Shown piece after piece: positions 8,658-16,465 of a DNA stretch of 64,000 nucleotides. Source of the stretch: Alsobacter sp045348435 (GTDB taxonomy: Bacteria > Pseudomonadota > Alphaproteobacteria > Rhizobiales > Beijerinckiaceae). Under the pieces are notes generated by a model. It was not told the origin of the DNA. It worked only from the letters and a program-made list of their open reading frames with translations, and made no database searches. The stretch is from assembly GCF_045348435.1 (NCBI RefSeq), contig NZ_CP157484.1:744001-808000 (forward strand), read 5' to 3'. The translations under genes and the position numbers were made by a program. Every line of letters begins with the position of its first letter. Within the stretch, counting starts at the first letter, position 1.

Positions 8658-9443
8658 GTGACTTTGAACTTCGTTCGCCGTGGCCAAGGCCCCCGCCTTC
8701 TCCTGGTCCATGGCTTGGGTGGGACATGGCGGTCCTGGAGCACGATCCTTCCGGCATTGTCGACGGCGCGAGAGGTGACCGCTATCGATCTACCGGGACA
8801 TGGTGCAACACCAGCGGCGGCGGACAGCGGCACCTTCGTCGGCCTTGCAGACAGCGTGGAGCGTTTCATCCTGGACCGGGGGCTGGAAGGCATCGACATC
8901 GTCGGCAGTTCGCTCGGGGCGCGGATCGTCTTGGAGATGGCACGCCGCGGCAGGGTCGGCGCCACTGTCGCCTTGGACCCTGGCGGGTTCTGGAGAAGCT
9001 GGGAGCGCACCTACTTCCGGACGACGCTCGCGGCGTCGATCCGTCTTCTCCGAGCACTGCGTCCGGCGCTGCCGCGGCTCTCACGGTCCGCGGTGATGCG
9101 CAGCGCGCTGTTGGCGCAGCTCTCAGCCCGACCTTGGCGCCTGGACGGGGAGGTTGTTGCAACCGAACTGCAAAGCTTTGCCAGCACGAACACCTTCGAT
9201 GCCCTCGTGCGTGATCTCGCGACAGGGCCCGAGCAAGAGGGACCGGCGGCGGATCCATCCCGTCCTCTCGTCATCGGCTGGGGGCGCCAGGACCGTCTGT
9301 GTCTGCCGCGACAGGCCGCTCGCGCTCAAGAGGCATTCCCGTCCGCCAAGCTGCAGTGGTTCTCCAAGTGCGGTCACTTCCCGATGTGGGACCGCCCGGA
9401 CGAGACGGTCCATCTCATCCTCGAGACAACGGGCACCAACTAA
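8658..9443 (+). CDS. Alpha/beta-fold hydrolase
   Basis: The 261-residue protein is a complete single-domain alpha/beta hydrolase. It has the oxyanion-region motif HGLGG (18-22), the nucleophile elbow GSSLG with Ser85, an acid Asp212 (GRQDRL) and the catalytic His240 (KCGHFPMW). A lid region lies at about 112-165. There is no signal peptide, so it should be cytoplasmic. GTG at 8658 is the start, with AAGGA about seven bases upstream. The family includes esterases, haloperoxidase-like enzymes and C-C bond hydrolases; the substrate cannot be assigned. It stands alone, with gene-poor DNA on both sides. Confidence 0.88.
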   Translation: MTLNFVRRGQGPRLLLVHGLGGTWRSWSTILPALSTAREVTAIDLPGHGATPAAADSGTFVGLADSVERFILDRGLEGIDIVGSSLGARIVLEMARRGRVGATVALDPGGFWRSWERTYFRTTLAASIRLLRALRPALPRLSRSAVMRSALLAQLSARPWRLDGEVVATELQSFASTNTFDALVRDLATGPEQEGPAADPSRPLVIGWGRQDRLCLPRQAARAQEAFPSAKLQWFSKCGHFPMWDRPDETVHLILETTGTN

Positions 9444-10282
9444 TTGCGTCCAAGAACTCGACCTAGTTCCCGCACGAGTGAGCCTTGCAACGGCTGCGGG
9501 GTCACTCGGAGCGCAAGACCTTTGGTGTCAGCTTGACGGTAAAGGCGACATCCAACTCCCTTCAATCTCTTGTGAGCGTTTCAACCTCAAACGTTGAGGC
9601 TCATTGGTCGGTCGCCCCCCGGCTCCAGCCCAAACAGCCATCAGTCATGACCACACCGAAGTTCCGGAATGTCAAGTTGCAGTATGATGAGAACTCAACT
9701 CAATCCAGCGAGAGAGGCAATATTACCAAGAAATGCTGCGAAACCAAGAATGGCTGCGACGAAGCTCAGACACGACCTCGACTGGCTGCGCAAGCCGTTC
9801 ACGGCGTCGGACTTGTAGGCCCGAATTGTGGGGGCATTGATCTAAGCCGTCGAGTCGCAGCCAACGTTCTAGCCGTGGCCAGCATCTGACAGCCAAGCCG
9901 GTCCAATCCCGGCAGTTCGCCTGGCCCGCGCGCAAATGGTTCGGCCCCGCCGCGAAACGGGGCCGACCTACTTTTCCCGATTCAGGAGAGGGACCAAAAC
10001 TCCTGTGGCCTGAGGCTTGGGCCAGCATGGTTAAAGAAAACTGAACGGCGAGAGCCCTTCCGGCATAAAGGCTTGCGCGAGTGAAAGCTCCGGAGTGATT
10101 GTGGCGAGAGGGCATCGGCCAGCGCTGTCACGGTCTGTTCCCCTTGACCGGGGCGGCCACTCAGCCAATTCCGCAGAGCGTCTGGCGCTCGCGCGACTGG
10201 CTTGAGGAGCGACGTCTAATATCGTTCTCCGCTCGACTATAATTTCCAGGCGCCGGATTTGGCTTTACCGAGCGGAGCCGCC
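9444..10282. other. Gene-poor stretch of about 840 bases
   Basis: No convincing gene was found. The part at 9715-9765 has an imperfect tandem duplication of about 19 bases (CCAAGAAATGCTGCG then CCAAGAATGGCTGCG). A hydrophobic reading on the minus strand at about 9690-9790 is too short to name. The stretch looks like decayed accessory DNA. Confidence 0.4.
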
Positions 10283-10360
10283 ATGCGCTACTTCTTCGAC
10301 ATCGTAAGCTCACGAGGCGAAAAGCAGGATGACGAGGGGGATGAACAGTCTCGTGACTGA
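10283..10360 (+). pseudogene. Truncated DUF6894-like stub (25 codons)
   Basis: The reading MRYFFDIVSSRGEKQDDEGDE matches the N-terminus of the small DUF6894 proteins common in rhizobia (typically MPRYFFDxxDG...DDEGxE, about 75-90 residues). Here a TGA ends it after 25 codons, and no continuation of the family is recognisable in any frame downstream. GGAG at 10274-10277 looks like the original ribosome binding site. The gene is probably a truncated relic; a functional 25-residue peptide is a less likely alternative. Confidence 0.5.
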
Positions 10361-10473
10361 CGTTGAGCAGCGACCGGCATCTCAGGGCTGTCCCAAATTC
10401 TCGCACCCAATGTCGAGCCTAAGACAGTGCCCCGCAACGTTAGTTTGCGGAGCACTGCCCATAATGCCGGTTG

Positions 10474-11268
10474 TTAGATCATCCAGCCGTCCAGACCATG
10501 AGCGAGAGCAATCTGGCCAACGAGCGAATGAAGATCGTGCGCAGACGAGACCTCGCTTATCTCCCCGCTCGCCACCGGAAGAACGAGCTTGTATCCGGCG
10601 GTTCCGTCCACCTCGCCAGGCGTTCCTGCCCCTGGCCCCGCAGGAACGGTGAGGCCATGCAGCACGATCTCACGCAGGTCTAGCATCGTATCCTGAGAGA
10701 GCTTGCCTGCGGGAAGCGTGAAGCTTTCGACATATGAGATCACGCCATTTGGAGCAGTTGGAAACCCCGTCAGGGCGCCGTCATGGCTATGGCCGTTATC
10801 TTGGCCAGTGGCATTGGCATGATCCACGGTGAGATTGAGCAGGATTTGACCGTACTGCGGGAGGCCCTCCCCAAGTTCGACATAGCCGTCTCCGTCGGCA
10901 TCGCTCGCCGTTGTGGGGGTGTGCGAAGCTGTGCCGTCTACAAAGCCGTGAATGTGCTGAATATGGGGCTGGTTTGGCTCCAGACCCATCGCCGAAATCG
11001 CGACGGTGAGTGTGTGGGTCTGGTCGTCAAGCGCGAGCACCGCTCCTCCCGTCACCCCAGAGTGATTCAAGGTCGTAAACTCGGCGAAGTAGAAGTGATC
11101 AGCCGCCAGGAAATCCTTGTCCCCGGTTGCATGGAACATGAGCTTGCGCTCTTGCATCAGGTCCACGTCCGATCGCTGATGCCCTTGGCCAAGCAGCATG
11201 TCCCCGCCTAGTCCCGGAGCCTCAACCGCAGTCGATCCCCTCAGGAAAGTTCCGTTTTCTCTGGCCAT
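10474..11268 (-). CDS. CHRD-like domain protein with an EF-hand-like loop
   Basis: The 264-residue protein resembles CHRD-domain proteins: beta-rich, with the segment HIQHIHGF and the later SYVESFTLPAG and EIVLHGL strands. An acidic loop DADGDGYVELGE around residue 125 fits an EF-hand calcium-binding pattern. No classical signal peptide is present, although the protein looks extracellular, which leaves type I export as a possibility. The start has AAGGAG upstream, seven bases before the ATG. It is flanked by non-coding DNA and by the esterase on the other strand. The family assignment is from pattern recognition; the function is unknown. Confidence 0.65.
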   Translation of the reverse strand: MARENGTFLRGSTAVEAPGLGGDMLLGQGHQRSDVDLMQERKLMFHATGDKDFLAADHFYFAEFTTLNHSGVTGGAVLALDDQTHTLTVAISAMGLEPNQPHIQHIHGFVDGTASHTPTTASDADGDGYVELGEGLPQYGQILLNLTVDHANATGQDNGHSHDGALTGFPTAPNGVISYVESFTLPAGKLSQDTMLDLREIVLHGLTVPAGPGAGTPGEVDGTAGYKLVLPVASGEISEVSSAHDLHSLVGQIALAHGLDGWMI

Positions 11269-11541
11269 TGAAGCGCTCCTTGGTTTGCTAGAAAGAGAAC
11301 TTACGGATCTGGCTGGCCGAGGGTTTCAGCCTGAGTTCACGACCCCGTGAAGCTCAGCGCACGAAATGAACTCGCTGCCTTCGCTGGGGCTTCGCTCGGT
11401 TCGGAGACCACGAAGCGAACAGGACGTCGGCAGCGCCGCCTGAGTAAAGCGATCGTGAACGGTCTTCCGGAACGTGTCGCTCTCGGTAAGGTTGCCCAGG
11501 ATCGCGCGGCCCCTTGGGACCGCCTCATTTCCCGAGGACCT

Positions 11542-12693
11542 ATGTTCATGACCATTCTCAAGCCCGCGCTCTGGGCGACGATCTCCCTTGGAGCGTTGAC
11601 GGCATCATTTGGCGCTTCGGCCTTGGCGCAGACGGCATCACCAGCCTCGCCCTCCATGTCGGACGACAGCGGAACGGTGCAGCGGGCCGACAAGGATATG
11701 CGTCGCGTCCTGGAGAAGCTGCACGCACTCGGCGCGAAGCCCATCGGCACGCAATCGGTCGAGGAAACCCGAAAAGGTCCGACGCCCGCCGACGCGGTCA
11801 AAGCCGTCCTAAAGGATGAGGGGAAAGACGCGGCCGCCTTGACGGCCAAACTCAAGGTCTCCAAGAAGGACGTCACCTATCCGACCGGGGGCGGCCAGCA
11901 GACGATCCGCATCTACACGCCCGAGGGTTCGGGCGGTCAGCCCAAGCCGGTGGTTGTCTATTACCATGGCGGCGGATGGGTCATTGCCGACCTCGACACC
12001 TACGAGGCGTCCGCCATGGCTATGGCCCACAAGACCGGGGCGATCGTGGCCAGCGTCGAATACCGTCACGCGCCGGAGAACAAATTTCCGGCCGCCCACG
12101 AGGACGCCTTCGCGGCCTACCAATGGGTCGCGAAAAACGCGGGTCAGTTTGGCGGCGACCCTCAGCGCCTGGCCCTCATGGGCGAGTCCGCCGGCGGCAA
12201 TCTGGCCACCAACGTGGCGATCATGGCTCGTGACCAGAAGGTCGAGGCGCCCCTCCATATGGTCCTTGTCTACCCGGTGTCGGGCACCAACACCGATACG
12301 CCGTCCTATCAGAAAAACGCCCACGCCGTGCCGCTGAGCAAGCCGGCTATGGAATGGTTCTTCCAGAACACGGTGTCGAAGGACGCTGATCGGAACGACG
12401 CGCGTCTTGACCTAGTCGGCAAGGCCGATCTGAAGGGCCTGCCTGACGCCACCCTGATCACCGCCGAGATCGACCCCCTGATGTCGGAGGGCAAGGCACT
12501 GGCGGACAAACTGAAGCAGGCGGGATCGAAGGTGAAGTATGAGAACTTCGCTGGGGTCACACACGAGTTTTTTGGTATGGACGCGGTGGTGAAGGATGCC
12601 GAGAAAGCCCAGGAATTTGCAGCGGCGGAACTGAAGCTCGCCCTTTCGCAGGGCGCCACCGGCGCTGTTAAAGTGAACGCTCCGGCGAAGTAG
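11542..12693 (+). CDS. Exported alpha/beta hydrolase (HSL/Aes-type esterase)
   Basis: This 383-residue protein is a periplasmic or secreted esterase of the hormone-sensitive-lipase family (alpha/beta hydrolase fold 3). A signal peptide (residues 1-30, ending ALAQ) precedes an 80-residue helical N-terminal segment. The catalytic domain has HGGGW (142-146, oxyanion hole), GESAGGN with the nucleophile Ser216, Asp311 in AEIDPL and His341 in GVTHEF. GAGGA at 11534-11538 is only three bases from the ATG at 11542 but nine from the ATG at 11548, so the true start may be two codons later. Carboxylester hydrolysis is likely; the substrate is unknown. Confidence 0.88.
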   Translation: MFMTILKPALWATISLGALTASFGASALAQTASPASPSMSDDSGTVQRADKDMRRVLEKLHALGAKPIGTQSVEETRKGPTPADAVKAVLKDEGKDAAALTAKLKVSKKDVTYPTGGGQQTIRIYTPEGSGGQPKPVVVYYHGGGWVIADLDTYEASAMAMAHKTGAIVASVEYRHAPENKFPAAHEDAFAAYQWVAKNAGQFGGDPQRLALMGESAGGNLATNVAIMARDQKVEAPLHMVLVYPVSGTNTDTPSYQKNAHAVPLSKPAMEWFFQNTVSKDADRNDARLDLVGKADLKGLPDATLITAEIDPLMSEGKALADKLKQAGSKVKYENFAGVTHEFFGMDAVVKDAEKAQEFAAAELKLALSQGATGAVKVNAPAK

Positions 12694-12863
12694 TAAGTGA
12701 CATTCGCCTTGGTTGGCCTGCTCGACAAACGAGCAGTCCTTCCAGCGCGGAAAGCTGATTATCTGAGTCATTGTAAACCGAGCTTCTGTTGCCAAGCTTT
12801 TGGAATTCCGAAAGGGTAGTGGTGTCGGCTTGCTCAGAAGACTTTTTTGCGGCTCTGCCCTGC

Positions 12864-13976
12864 ATGAAGTCCAGAGCGGAGACTTTTAACGTAAGCCTGT
12901 ATCGGCCCGCTCCCGATGATTGGTCAGTTGTGGTCACCGACCTACAAGACTCGACAGAGGCGGTCGCCCGGGGGCAGCATCGAACAATCAACTTCATCGC
13001 GGCTGCCGGCATTGCGGCAATTCGAAATGTATGTGTCGGGATAGCAATCCCCGTCTTGTTCGGAGGTGACGGTTGCGTCGCCATGGTGCCGCCCGGCTTC
13101 GCTGACGAGACCCGGCGAACTTTGGCCCGGCTGCGCAAAATGGCTCACGTTGAATTCGGCCTGACGCTCCGGGTTGGACTGGCGCCAATAGGCGACCTTC
13201 GGGCGCTCGGGGAGCAGGTCCTGGTGGGCAAGTACGAACCATCGGCATCCAATGCATTTGGGGTGTTTCTAGGGGGAGCCATTTCCTCACTCGAGCGGGC
13301 GATGAAGCACGACCCGGAATCGCCGCTGTCAAAGGCAGCCTTTGTTCCGGACGTGATGGACGATCCGGGTACGCTTGATCTCACTGGCCTGTCGTGTCGT
13401 TGGCAGGAGTTGAAGTCCCAAAATGGCATGATGCTTACGTTGATCTTGGATGGCGCGGACGCGCCCTTGGCGTACGAGGCGATCCAGCGGCTCACGTCGA
13501 GGATAGACGCAAGGCCGGCGAAGCCTACCAACCTGAAGGCACAATGGCCCTTTGTTGGGGTGTGGCTTGAGGCACGCTCAACTCACGCTGACGCTCCTGT
13601 CTTCGTCGTCGCCACCCGCCTATTTGCACGCGCTTTAGTCGCTTACCTGGTTTTCAAGTTAGGTCTTCACGTCCGGCGCTTCAATCCACAACGCTACATT
13701 GCGGAGATCGCCCGCAACACAGATTTTTGTAAAATAGATCAGCAGCTCAGCCTTGTTTTGGATTGCGACCCAGTTGCGGAAAAGGCGTTGGAAATAGAAT
13801 TAAAACGGCTGGCCGAAGCTGGTGATTTGCGATTTGGCTTCCACAGATCGCCCACGGCGCTGATGACGTGCCTAGTGAGCTCGGCGGCGGATAGCTTACA
13901 TTTACATTTTATAGACGGCGGTGACGGCGGTTATACGAGCGCCTCGCGAACGATGCGCAAAGTCGTACTGCCGTGA
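12864..13976 (+). CDS. DUF3095 family protein (adenylate-cyclase-like)
   Basis: The 370-residue product matches DUF3095 along its length: the N-terminal part VVVTDLQDSTEAVARGQH with INFIAAAGIAA, a GGDGCVAMVPP strand reminiscent of class III nucleotide cyclase cores, and a C-terminal part ending in HFIDGGDGGYTSAS. The metal-binding aspartate position in VTDLQDST resembles cyclase motif DxxxST. Whether the family makes a cyclic nucleotide has not been shown to my knowledge. The ATG at 12864 starts the conserved part; an upstream ATG at 12789 adds 25 unconserved residues. It ends just before an IS3 remnant but looks complete. Confidence 0.75.
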   Translation: MKSRAETFNVSLYRPAPDDWSVVVTDLQDSTEAVARGQHRTINFIAAAGIAAIRNVCVGIAIPVLFGGDGCVAMVPPGFADETRRTLARLRKMAHVEFGLTLRVGLAPIGDLRALGEQVLVGKYEPSASNAFGVFLGGAISSLERAMKHDPESPLSKAAFVPDVMDDPGTLDLTGLSCRWQELKSQNGMMLTLILDGADAPLAYEAIQRLTSRIDARPAKPTNLKAQWPFVGVWLEARSTHADAPVFVVATRLFARALVAYLVFKLGLHVRRFNPQRYIAEIARNTDFCKIDQQLSLVLDCDPVAEKALEIELKRLAEAGDLRFGFHRSPTALMTCLVSSAADSLHLHFIDGGDGGYTSASRTMRKVVLP

Positions 13977-13984
13977 TCCGCTCC

Positions 13985-14500
13985 GATATTTTTGGGCTGA
14001 AAAATTTGCGCGCCCTGCAAAGCTGAAGCGGATCGTGGCGGACTTGTCGCTGGGCAAGGAGATGCTGCACGATAAGCTGCGCAACCCCGACCAGCTCCGC
14101 CGATCGCCCGTTGCTCCCGTCGCGCCACACGGAGTAAAACCGGTTCAGGCTGGAATCGCCGCTGCGTGATAGTTCAGTGGCAGGTCACGACCATGAGGGT
14201 CGACCAGGGCAGCGAGTTCGTCAGCCGCGACCTCGATCTTTGGGCCTACATGAAGGGCGTCACGCTCGACTTCTCCCGTCCCGGGAAGCCCACCGACAAC
14301 GCCTTCATCGAGGCCTTCAATGGTCGCTTCCGGGCGGAATGCCTGAACGCCCACTGGTTCCTGAGCCTTGCGGACGCCCGGGAAACGATGAGCATTGGCT
14401 CAGATACTACAAAGAGGAGCGCCCGCATGGGGCCATCGGACATAAGTCTTCGATCTCGTTGCAAGACCCCGGCGGCGCAACCAGCCAGCCGCCGTGAGTC
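13985..14500 (+). mobile_element. IS3-family (IS407-like) insertion sequence remnant
   Basis: Two pieces of an IS3-family transposase are fused here. About 14010-14075 encodes AKLKRIVADLSLGKEML, the C-terminal end of OrfA. About 14190-14500 encodes the C-terminal third of OrfB, including DQGSEF and the LDFSRPGKPTDNAFIEAF region around the last catalytic residues of the DDE domain. The first half of OrfB is deleted. A one-base loss near 14390 shifts the frame between DARETM and HWLRYYKEERPHG. No terminal inverted repeats or target duplications were identified. It cannot transpose by itself. Confidence 0.8.
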
Positions 14501-14691
14501 AGGCCGGAAACTCCAGCGTCCGGCGGTCCAAAGAATGGGAGCGGATCACCGGAAGAGCAACGCGTTCGGATCATCTGCCGAGACGCACCAACTCGGCGTA
14601 ATGCGGCTTGGATGGAACGGTGCTTTCCATCTACGGCATCAACTCGCTCAAGCCGGAGCCATGGGACAGAAACCCCCTCTCGGGTGCAAGG

Positions 14692-15093
14692 TCAGACGTC
14701 CCAATAACCAGGAGCGACCTGGTGCAGGGAAAACACATAAGGCGACTGAGCGACGTTCTCATGGCTTTGCGAGAATGAGATAAGGACGTCCTCGCGCGAG
14801 GCTTGGCCGCTGTCCAAAACGAATGTCCAGTAATTGAAGCCGCTTGCCTCGGGAGGTCTGCCAAGAACGTTTGCGTAAAGATCATTGACAAAAGAACCTG
14901 TATCGATCTGGTAAGCAGGCCCAAATTTGGCAGTAAATTCATTGCTCACGAGAAGGGAATACGAAATCTCGGGCAATGGCACGAAATCGGCCTCGTGGAT
15001 CCAGTAATTGAGACCGGGCGTATCGTAGGGCCGCCCTAGACCCGCTTCATACAACAGGGCGACGTCGATGGCTTGATTTTGATCGTGGGACAT
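14692..15093 (-). CDS. Small DUF4214-domain protein (133 aa)
   Basis: Two copies of a DUF4214-type motif are visible: LYEAGLGRPYDTPGLNYWI near residues 14-32 and LYANVLGRPPEASGFNYWTF near 72-91. In larger proteins this domain sits next to RTX repeats or adhesin modules and is common in secreted alphaproteobacterial proteins. Here it forms almost the whole 133-residue protein and there is no signal peptide, so it may be a truncated or minimal type I secretion client. GGAG lies eight bases before the ATG. It is an isolated minus-strand gene between the IS remnant and another small gene. Confidence 0.7.
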   Translation of the reverse strand: MSHDQNQAIDVALLYEAGLGRPYDTPGLNYWIHEADFVPLPEISYSLLVSNEFTAKFGPAYQIDTGSFVNDLYANVLGRPPEASGFNYWTFVLDSGQASREDVLISFSQSHENVAQSPYVFSLHQVAPGYWDV

Positions 15094-15143
15094 GATTGCT
15101 CCGACTCTGTGTCTGATATTTTCGAATAACTCACGCGTCGAGT

Positions 15144-15416
15144 TTAATCATCGTCATCCTCTTCGATCTGATGGCGACGTTGCCACTCCCACCGTCGCCT
15201 CGCCTCCTCACGGCGCAATTGCTCCTCACGCCAATGATGGCGCCGCCATTCTTCGCGGCGGCGGTTTTCGTCCCAGCGTGGGCGGCCCCAGTCTGGCTCG
15301 CCATACCATTGGACCGTGGCGATCGCCGGCATGCTCTGGTCCAGGCTGACCGCCTTGGCGCTTGTCGCCGATAATGCGCAGCCGACGATCAACGCGGATC
15401 GGAATGCATTTTTCAC
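15144..15416 (-). CDS. Small exported Arg/Glu/Trp-rich protein (90 aa)
   Basis: A signal peptide covers about residues 1-22 (SALIVGCALSATSAKA). The mature part has a short YGEPDWGRPRWDE segment and then a highly charged helical tail rich in R, E, W and H (WRRHHWREEQLRREEARRRW), ending in a run of four Asp. The tail is low-complexity and could bind polyanions or metals, but no family is recognised. The coding call rests on the signal peptide and the strong composition bias. Confidence 0.55.
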   Translation of the reverse strand: MKNAFRSALIVGCALSATSAKAVSLDQSMPAIATVQWYGEPDWGRPRWDENRRREEWRRHHWREEQLRREEARRRWEWQRRHQIEEDDDD

Positions 15417-15761
15417 TATCTCGCCCTTTCGGTTTCATACCGCATGCGCCTGCACGGGGCAGACCGCTTGGGTGATAACGACTGCGATGGCTTCAGGATC
15501 CCACATCGTCGAAGCCGCGACCCCAGGTTGAAGCCACACGGAGGGGTGCAGACGTTTCGACTTGCTCGCCGGACCGCAAGCGACCTTAAGGGGGGTGCAA
15601 AATCGTACGGGGGCCAGCCGATCACAAAAATCAGGGCTAGCTAGCGGCGACGATTTACCGCCCCGGCTCATGCCAGAGTTGCTGTAGGAGCCAGGGTGTG
15701 TGTCGCCTAGGCGGCGGGCTGATCCGGCGCTTCATTGGCCCCAGCATTGGCCCGAACAGAA
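15417..15761. other. Intergenic stretch, nothing recognised
   Basis: There is no supportable gene between the small exported protein and the terminator of tRNA-Pro. Open frames on both strands overlap each other and lack family resemblance. Confidence 0.4.
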
Positions 15762-15785
15762 AGAGCCGCTCGAAGGAGCGGCTCT
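15762..15785 (-). terminator. Rho-independent terminator after tRNA-Pro
   Basis: This is a perfect ten-base stem (AGAGCCGCTC / GAGCGGCTCT) with a GAAG loop on the plus strand. On the minus strand the stem is followed by TTTCTGTT. It lies 19 bases beyond the 3' end of tRNA-Pro, in the right orientation to end that transcript. Confidence 0.8.
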
Positions 15786-15803
15786 AAGCTGTTGAGAAGT
15801 CAA

Positions 15804-15880
15804 TGGTCGGAGCGATAGGATTTGAACCTACGACCCCCTCGTCCCGAACGAGGTGCGCTACCAGGCTGCGCTACGCTCCG
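15804..15880 (-). tRNA. tRNA-Pro (anticodon CGG)
   Basis: A full cloverleaf can be folded on the minus strand. The acceptor stem CGGAGCG/CGCTCCG is followed by discriminator A and an encoded CCA. The D arm is GCGCAGCCTGGTAGCGC, the anticodon stem is CCTCG/CGAGG with loop TTCGGGA (anticodon CGG), and the T arm contains GGTTCGAATCC. The 3' end points into the accessory left arm of the window, which makes it a candidate attachment site. Confidence 0.95.
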
Positions 15881-15981
15881 ATGTCATCGGCTTCCGACGC
15901 GGCCTGTATAGGCAGGCGAGGGGGTTGGCGCAACCGAAAAAGCGGCGGGGCCGCCCTGGCGGGGGCGCCGCACCCTTGGGC

Positions 15982-16116
15982 TCAGTCGCTCCAGGCGGCG
16001 TCGGGAGCGGTTTCGCTGCGGCCGAGCGCGCGAACCCAGGCGACCATGCGGCCGAGCGTCCCGAACACCGCTTCGTCGATGAGTTCGAGGAGCGTTTCGA
16101 AGATGGCGTCGATCAT
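15982..16116 (-). CDS. Possible 44-residue amphipathic protein
   Basis: The reading from ATG 16116 begins MIDAIFETLLELIDEAVFG and ends shortly after a hydrophobic/aromatic stretch (LGRMVAWVRAL). AGGAGA lies six bases upstream, a good ribosome binding site. The composition suggests an amphipathic or membrane-associated helix. A longer frame to 16230 adds an arginine-rich, unlikely N-terminus. It lies between two tRNA genes. No family is recognised, and the call could be wrong. Confidence 0.4.
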   Translation of the reverse strand: MIDAIFETLLELIDEAVFGTLGRMVAWVRALGRSETAPDAAWSD

Positions 16117-16350
16117 CAGCATTCTCCTGTTGCGCTTGTCGGCGAGCACGCCTCCGATAGGCAGAGTGAACGGCGCCACTTTCGCGGCGAACCTGCGGCG
16201 GCGGCGTGCGCCCGCGCACATGTCACCCATGGTTGACCGAGATGGTGAACGCCACCTTTACGCGCCGCACCGGAGCGCCCGCGCGACGTGTGTTGCGCGC
16301 GAAACCGAGCCCCACTATGGTCCGCCCCGACCGGCCCGCGGCCGAGTCAT

Positions 16351-16425
16351 TGGGGCGTCGCCAAGTGGTAAGGCAGTGGATTTTGATTCCACCATGCGGA
16401 GGTTCGAATCCTCCCGCCCCAGCCA
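16351..16425 (+). tRNA. tRNA-Gln (anticodon TTG)
   Basis: The acceptor stem TGGGGCG/CGCCCCA is followed by discriminator G and an encoded CCA. The D arm is GCCAAGTGGTAAGGC, the anticodon stem GTGGA/TCCAC encloses TTTTGAT with anticodon TTG, and the T arm holds GGTTCGAATCC. All arms are well paired. Confidence 0.95.
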
Positions 16426-16465
16426 ATCCTGCTCCTGACCCATCTTGATCGGGGGGGCCGTCATC

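Noticed and set aside
9770..9850. 22-codon plus-strand peptide with LRHDLDWLRKPFTASD
   Set aside because: It looks somewhat protein-like but has no family match or ribosome binding site; too short to call.
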